From NCBI GenBank assembly GCA_011319805.1, contig SJRY01000250.1:124001-188000 (forward strand): a DNA stretch of 64,000 bases, written 5' to 3'. Both the position numbers and the translations under genes were made by a program. A model generated the notes under the pieces. The model saw nothing but the letters and a program-made list of their open reading frames with translations. It was not told the origin of the DNA and did no database searches. The first letter of the stretch is position 1. Every line of letters starts with the position of its first letter. The stretch comes from Macrocybe gigantea. Taxonomy: Eukaryota > Basidiomycota > Agaricomycetes > Agaricales > Callistosporiaceae. Positions 58,282-64,000 of this stretch are shown here, in pieces.

Positions 58282-59523
58282 CTAGTGGCAGACATCGAGG
58301 TTGAAGTATTTGCCCAGGCGGTGATTATTGTCATAAGCATTAATGTTCATCAACCAACCATTCACAAATTGGTGCAAGCTGAACAAGCGGTCAAAAGGAA
58401 GATCGGGGACGTCAGAAGACGGAGACGTACTAGTCAAGATTGTTTTGGCATCTGCAACAACCCGTTTTAGCGGCTGCGGTGGCTTGAGACTACGTGCACA
58501 GTCAATTAAGTATTTGAATGAGGATCGATGGTTGACATACATATGTCAACCCTTTCCTCCAGCCGTTATATGTACCGATGCTTAGCAAGAGGTTGTTTCC
58601 GTTCTCCTTCAGAGTCGTAGCAAAGTACCTGGCAGCGGTGCCAATGTTGAAGTCCTTGTAACAACCAGTGAGCCAAAATGAAAATGAGACCTTAAACACA
58701 ATACAAGCTTGAAGGCATACCGGCTCCTTGCAGTTTCCTCCCGGGGCACCACCACACTTGTCCTTGGTGATCTGCATCAAGCCTTGCTCACCTGCGCCTC
58801 CGACGGTGTTGGGATTACAGGAGCTTTCCTGCATGGCGAAAGCAGCAAGAAGAATGGGAGGAATACCCTGTGCGTTGCCGTGCTTCTCGAAGAGATGCAC
58901 AAACGCTTTGCAGGCACCGTAGGGGGTACCGGAAGATTGGACAGCGGAGGACAGAGGGACGTATTTGATATCTTTGACTTGAATAAAGGGAGGTCTCCAT
59001 CCACCATCGTTTACGCCGCAGTTTAACCAATCGATACTACCGTTGGGGCCAGAAGTGGCGGTGGTCTGTTCTGTTGAGCACAACAAGATCCGCGTTAATT
59101 GGTGACGTCAATGGGATCAATATTCATGGACGCACTCGTAGCGCCAATGTTTCCACAAGAGGATTCGACGTTGATGAGGCCGTTGGTATTGGTTGAGAAC
59201 GATTGGGGCTTTGGGACGGCACCGGGGCGACATGAGTACTAGACTTCGGTTTAGAAGCAGAGGTGACTACAGCAGCCTATAATATTGCATGAAATGAGCG
59301 CTGGCTATCCAGCGCATTGCAGGGGACGGACATTATCCTGGTTCTTTTCAGAGGACGTTGAACGGTTCTTGCAGCGTCGCTTGGGAGCCTTAGCAACGAG
59401 ATTTTGAGACCGAGCAGCCAGTCGAGCATGATGTGGGTGGAGAGCCCGGCCGTCGTGGAGACTGCTGGCGCTGCCGGCGGAGACGCAGAGCGCAATGAAC
59501 AGGAGAACGCCGGAGAGCTTCAT
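58282..59523 (-). CDS. Secreted GH23 lysozyme-like / lytic transglycosylase protein
   Basis: GH23 enzymes cut peptidoglycan. ATG 59523 gives MKLSGVLLFIALCVSAGSAS, a clear signal peptide, then a basic His-rich stretch. Introns join DN to YSCRPGAVPKPQSFSTN, GLINVESSCGNIGAT to TSGPNGSIDWLNCGVNDGGW and onward through KDIKYVPLSSAV and FEKHGNAQGIPPILLAAFAM. The catalytic Glu lies in AMQESSCNPNT, followed by GAGEQGLMQITKDKCGGAPG, DFNIGTAARYFATTL, LSIGTYNGW. The last introns give AKTGCCRCQNNLDYLHQFVN and LGKYFNLDVCH, stop at 58282. The E...GLMQI pattern is the transglycosylase-fold signature, and the many paired cysteines suit a secreted protein. I infer a role against bacterial cell walls; chitin or another glycan is possible. 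Confidence 0.85.
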
Positions 59524-60406
59524 GGCGGTCTAGGCGGATAGGGAAGGGGAGAGTTGGAATTGGGTGAAACAGTCAGTAGCGGCTTTTTCAAACGATCACG
59601 AGCGTGACAACGTCAAAGGGTTATTCGGGCTGGCTTGGCCGCGGTCGCTCAAAGTGGAAGGGTCATCATTTGAACTGAAATTGAGTCGAAACTTTGACGC
59701 CTTTCTGCATGTATAATTAATGGACAGCAGGTATGCCAGACAAGGCGATGATAGAGCGTTCTTCCCCTGACCGGGAACTCCATATCGAGCCGCTCGGTGT
59801 AGTGAGTCAGAAATGGGCTGTTTGTTTGGCTCTGTTATATTCAGAGGTTGTCCGACTGACTCGTCCTCCTCATCGCCGCACTCGTATAAACTGCCCGCCT
59901 TCGTCGTCTCTGTCAACCTCTCCAGCCTCCGTGCATCGTCTTCGCTCCGTTAACCTGCTCTTCTGACAGTCCAAACAGACCCGCTCCCGTTCCTCCGTTA
60001 AAGAGGAGCACATTTCCGGATAGTCCGAGTCTTTGACTTTGGGCCGTCCGTTTCTCACTCAATCCTCCGCAATGTATTCGATAACCTCGCCACGCAGTCC
60101 GTCGCTTCATTTGAAACTGTCTTTCGTCTCAAAACCCATTTTCTCTGCTTCTTTCCCGACCTACATTACCACTTCCACAGTTAATGCGTACTCTATTTCC
60201 GCTTGAACATCCGTCATCATTGCCCGTTTCGTCGTAATCTCCTCTCAATAGGCTGCTTTTCCAATCTCTCCATTTCTTGTGCTCGATAATCACCCCTCAG
60301 TTCTTCCTTTTTGACATATGCACGCTCTCCACTCTCTCGCCCATAGGGCACCAGCTACCCGAACTCGCCTTCGTTGGCAACCCTATAATCCGATCCCAGC
60401 TCCCCT
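59524..60406. promoter_or_regulatory. Long divergent upstream region between GH23 and cyclin genes
   Basis: At 883 bases this is the longest gene-free stretch of the window. The cyclin side (about 60080-60400) is rich in C and T with many TTTC/CTCC runs, typical of a fungal leader; the GH23 side has no clear TATA box near the ATG. Short open frames on both strands have no motifs. Length suggests a regulated promoter and a long 5' leader for the cyclin. Confidence 0.4.
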
Positions 60407-62398
60407 ATGCTCATCCATTACTACAAGATCATCTCCGTCCCCTTACCTCAATACCCCGCTTCCTCTGTAACGTCCTCACCGTCTTCCATTACCTCCGCCC
60501 CGGACAACAGCAAAACTATACAATCCATTACACACCCTCCACTCAAACAAGAACCCCCCGTGACGCTCACAAGAGCAAATATGCCGTCGGTCTAGTCGGT
60601 ACGTCGTTTCAACCCCCTGAGCGCCCGCCGCGCCCAATTCCAAGTCTGATGAATACCTGTTTCCCTGTCAAGATCAAGCCATCAAATCCCTTTCCGAGAT
60701 CTGGCGCCCGCAGGACATCCCAAACATCTTCCTAAGCTCGTCCCGTTCTGTCAGCATTGCCGATGGCTCTTCCGAAGCAGGTTTCTTCACGGACAGAAAA
60801 CATTCGCGCGGAAAAGACCGAAACACCCAACTCCCCTCTCCGATTTCCCCGACCACCAAACCTTCTCCGGTCACTCCCTCTTCATCCACAACTTCCGACT
60901 CTCGTTCGGAACAAGACTCTGCGATGGCCACAAACTGCTCGGGAAGCAGCTTGGTTCCCATCAAAGGTTTCGTTCACGAGGTACTCAGGCGCTCACGAAC
61001 ATCTGGCTGCGTTCTTCAGACAGCGCTTTGTTATCTTGAGGCTATCAGGTCGAAGGTCCCAGAGCTTATCCGACAGGAGAAGGCAGGTGAAAGCTTAGAG
61101 TGCATGCCTGCGAATGAAGACAGGATCATAGTCGCTAGCGAAGCTGAAATCCAACGCGAACGCGAAGCTTCGCAAGAATTGACGACAACTATCTCCGCAA
61201 ACCAAATCGCCGAGGACAACATCCCCACAATCCGAATCCAGGATGATGACAACGCCCCTTGCCTTTTGGCTCTCGAATATGGCCCGCTCAAGACCGAAGT
61301 AGCACTTGGACTCCCACCTCCACCATCTCGCCCATATGCTTTCTCGCCTTCGACAACCTCCCACCTTCCCTCCCCTCTCTTATGTCCTCGCCGAACATTC
61401 TTAGCGGCTCTCATACTTGCTTCAAAGTTCACTCAAGATAAGTGCTACTCCAACAAGGCTTGGGCCAAACTCTCTGGGTTACCTCCACGCGAAATCGGCC
61501 GTTGTGAACGTGCGTTGGGTGAAGCTCTGGAATGGCGCCTCTGGGTTGGGAAGCAACCTGTATCTATACCTGCAGCGTCCGGTCCCACCTCCAGTAGGCC
61601 TATCGTCAGGTCCCAAAGTGAAGGCTCTGTCTCCTGTGGACCATCGACTCAAGGCCCGTTCCTCTCCCCTTCACAAATCGACAATTGTCTGTACCCCCCT
61701 CAAGACCTTCAGTCGGCCTTAGACGCTGCGCAACAATGCCTCACAAAGGCAACACCATCACCAATCCATCACACAATTCAAACTCTTGGCTATCGTCTGC
61801 TCAGCTCGATTTGCCATCTGAGAATCCAGCTTCTGCTCTCGTGCGTTTTTTCCATCTACGCTACCTGCGAATACTAATGCCCTTCGATAATGTACAGTCA
61901 ACCTCTCCCGTTCAAGGTTATCTGGATGTGATGCAACAAAGTCCAAGCCCGCAGACACCTGCCCTAACGTACTCGCCGACATCGACTGACTCATCCTCTG
62001 GTGATCACACCATCCAGATGTCTACCTTCTTGGATGACACGATGCCGCCTCTCAGTACAAGCAGCATAGCCTCACTGGAAACCAGTTTCTCCGATTGGAC
62101 CGGCTACGATTCTGCCGATGACAAGAGCTTGGCGTTGGCGTCTGGTATGGGCAACAATCTCCCAGGCTCCTTCCTGAAAGGGCAAGGTCCACATGGCCTG
62201 AGACGAATCCGACAGCCTTTGCTCACAACATATTGCCCTTCGTCATGCCAGAATTGTCAGCATGCCCTTGGGGAACGGATAATGGCATTTCGCCGTACTG
62301 TATACATGGAAGCCAGCAATGATGACGGATATCTATTGTTTTCTTTGTCTTTTTCTTCTCGACTTGTATTTCCCTTCTTTGCGTGCATTGTCTACTGA
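60407..62398 (+). CDS. PHO85-type cyclin (PCL family)
   Basis: PCL cyclins activate the Pho85 kinase and link nutrients to growth. The first ATG in the coding frame is 60407 (MLIHYYKIISVPLPQYPASS); an intron at about 60597-60649 joins ANMPS to SDEYLFPCQDQAIKSLSEIW and RPQDIPNIFLSSSRSVSIAD. The cyclin box starts FVHEVLRRSRTSGCVLQTAL with CYLEAIRSKVPEL, is interrupted by a variable acidic and Pro-rich insert of about 90 residues, and resumes with CPRRTFLAALILASKFTQDK, YSNKAWAKLSGLPPREIGRC and ERALGEALEWRLWVG. The rest is Ser/Pro-rich (SPSPQTPALTYSPT). RRTFLAALILASKFTQDKCYSN is the PCL hallmark. The 3' half needs at least two introns; the end given is that of the longest frame, and an alternative ending at about 62332 (ACPWGTDNGISPYC) is possible. 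Confidence 0.8.
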
Positions 62399-62646
62399 TA
62401 GTCTCTGTTCCTTTCATACATGTAAAATCTATGGACCTTATTGTCAGACTTCGTCGCTGATTGTCTGAGGTCCAGCAGAGTCTTATGCGTATCTCATAGA
62501 TTTCAGCTTACTGACAGTTTATTTCTTCCAACATGAGCATGTCTTCGCATCACACAACCTGCGAATAGTATGAAGCAAGTCTCGTGTACATATACCCAAT
62601 GATAAATTGTTGACTTCTTGTGATCTCCAGATTACGCGTCATGCGT

Positions 62647-63412
62647 TCATTCATTAAAGAACTCGAGTGGAGTGTCGGCGGTCTGTACTGCACGCCAGTT
62701 AACCACCTGGTCATCAACGCGTTGCTCATCAGTGAACAACGAATGGAAAGTGACGTCCTCCGCGCCCTGAACATCGTCGCCAAAAGATAAGAATATTAAC
62801 GTCTATATGAACGATCTGCACTGACCCTGTTGGGCGGATCGTGTATCCTGCATGTGTAGACGCGTAAGGAACGACATGTGTAGGAGGTTGCCGAATGCTC
62901 CGAAACACAGACCTGACATGGACGAATCCTTCACCTTCCTCGTCATTAACGGCGGGGATCCTGATCTTGCCAAGAATGATCGTCCCATATGAAGTCGCCG
63001 CGCTTCGCACCTGGAGCGCCGATGACATGAGCACCGCGGACGAAAGCCAAAGGACGGATGTTTCACACTTTCCTGCACAAGATCCTGCTCGATTGAGAAA
63101 TTCGTCAACTCTGCATCGGAGAGCCCATGAGCTCTAGACCACATCCTAGGCTCGTGCTTGTTCCAGTGGTGACGGGATTTGATGATCTCGCTCTTGATGG
63201 TGGGCAGGATGATGTTGAATGCTTCGATCGCGTTGTCGCGCGGCGGATGAGGGTCATTCAACGCGATGGTCTCTGCGGTGGCTTTGTCGAGATATTGGTT
63301 AGCATTATCAGTGAGCTCCAAGTGGATGAAGAACTCACCCATATGTCAGTCGTTTGGTATGATAATAGTGCGATGCAATTCGCCGTCTCAGGCGCATCAC
63401 GGGATTTGCCAT
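62647..63412 (-). CDS. Conserved-looking protein of unknown function
   Basis: I do not recognise this gene. ATG 63412 gives MANPVMRLRRRIASHYYHTK; an intron (gtgagt...acaaag) joins RLTY to ATAETIALNDPHPPRDNAIE. Next come SRHHWNKHEPRMWSRAHGLS and DAELTNFSIEQDLVQES. A 56-base intron (gtgaaac...ctccag, about 63022-63077) joins this to VRSAATSYGTIILGKIRIPA and NDEEGEGFVHVR. Two further introns lead to IHDPPNR, GAEDVTFHSLFTDEQRVDDQ and RAVQTADTPLEFFNE, with TGA at 62647-62649. The protein would be about 175 residues with a basic, possibly mitochondrial N-terminus. Clean splicing at four introns argues for an intact gene. No catalytic motif or membrane segment is visible. Confidence 0.6.
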
Positions 63413-63624
63413 ATTTAGTAGGTTTGGTGCAGATGTCCGCTCCGAGTCACATCGTCGCCACTATTCGCTACCTCGTGGTCGCTCTTCTTTCCTTCCTAGA
63501 GGAGCAAATCGTACAGCGCTAAATTTAGTACCGTTGCCAGCACCACGCTGGAGAACTTTCCCATGTGTTTCGTTCATAAAGGAAGCACCATCCACAGGAC
63601 ACGTCCTGCAAACGGTGTTCAGCC

Positions 63625-64000
63625 ATGCTCAAGCAGCTCCTCGGTTTGATTACCTGCTCGCTACTTACTTTTCCGCATGTGCGGGCCCAAGGGGCGCCTC
63701 AGACCATACAGCTCCAATCTCGGGTCGCTCACCCGACTTCGCGACTGAGAAGGCGTGCCCTTGCGCCGGCCAATGTCCCGCTGGCTGACTTTTTCCTAGG
63801 TACCGACTTGCAGTTCGTCACTTGGCGTTCACCGACTATCCAGTCACTGATCATGCTTGCTTTAGATGGTATGGAAATATTCGGGTCAGTGTGCGTAGCA
63901 AAAAGCACCTGTACTTTCCTGATCATATCCAAAGTTGGTACGCCTCCCCAGGACATAACTGTGCGTTGATTTTCCCGAATTTCAGTTATTTTCCATTGTC
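63625..64000 (+). CDS. Secreted aspartic protease (A1 type), 5' end (runs off right edge)
   Basis: ATG 63625 gives MLKQLLGLITCSLLTFPHVR AQG, a signal peptide, then a basic propeptide-like segment (SRLRRRALAPANVPLADFFL). Short introns join GTDLQ to RWYGNIRV and IGTPPQDIT, the latter through an intron at about 63901-63951. YGNI...GTPPQ is the strand before the first catalytic DTGS of pepsin-like proteases; the DTGS itself lies beyond the window. Another donor (gtgcgttg) follows at about 63961. The call rests on signal peptide plus GTPPQ and is therefore moderate. Confidence 0.65.

Noticed and set aside
62880..63080. Apparent multiple frameshifts in the unknown gene at the right end
   Set aside because: A 56-base GT...AG intron in the right phase (QES joined to VRSAATSYG) removes the problem without any indel.

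Overview
The window is nuclear DNA of a basidiomycete fungus, most likely an Agaricomycete. Genes are closely packed on both strands and nearly all are cut by short introns of about 45-65 bases with GT...AG ends. Several protein families look basidiomycete-type, for example the ERT1-like regulator, a Taspase-like threonine aspartase and a GH23 secreted protein. I see no tRNA or rRNA gene, transposon or CRISPR array. I could support about 31 protein-coding loci. Exon joins were worked out by hand, so spans are reliable at most ends while some internal joins are approximate.

Left part (1-5.9 kb): the 5' end of BRE1, then an allantoicase fused to ureidoglycolate lyase (two consecutive purine-degradation enzymes in one gene) with an apparent one-base frameshift, then an orphan gene remnant and two degraded gene fragments facing each other tail to tail. 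All clear reading-frame lesions in the window lie here. 5.9-20 kb: mitochondrial release-factor methyltransferase (MTQ1/HemK), ERT1-like Zn2Cys6/PAS regulator, PRA1-family protein, a small CDC26-like protein, PEX5 peroxisomal import receptor, a three-finger C2H2 regulator, an alpha/beta hydrolase of the hormone-sensitive-lipase type, and a Taspase-like threonine aspartase.

19.5-40.9 kb: TFIIH subunit TFB4, the chromatin remodeller CHD1, a membrane/coiled-coil protein of unknown function, splicing factor SLU7, a PrpD-family 2-methylcitrate dehydratase, Golgi tether COG7, snRNA-activating complex subunit SNAPC3, a Zn2Cys6 fungal transcription factor and RNase H2 subunit B. 41-64 kb: ATP sulfurylase, a single-pass membrane protein of unknown function, ER oxidoreductin ERO1, a vigilin/Scp160-type multi-KH protein, the U2-snRNP protein SR140/U2SURP, protein phosphatase 5, a secreted GH23 lysozyme-like protein, a PHO85-type cyclin, an unknown conserved-looking gene, and the 5' end of a secreted aspartic protease.

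No gene cluster with a common pathway is evident. Many genes act in transcription, chromatin and RNA processing (BRE1, TFB4, CHD1, SNAPC3, SLU7, U2SURP), but gene order gives no evidence that they work as a unit. The points most worth following up are the fused and frameshifted allantoin gene, the concentration of lesions in the first 6 kb, the hard-to-annotate SNAPC3 gene, and the GH23 protein.
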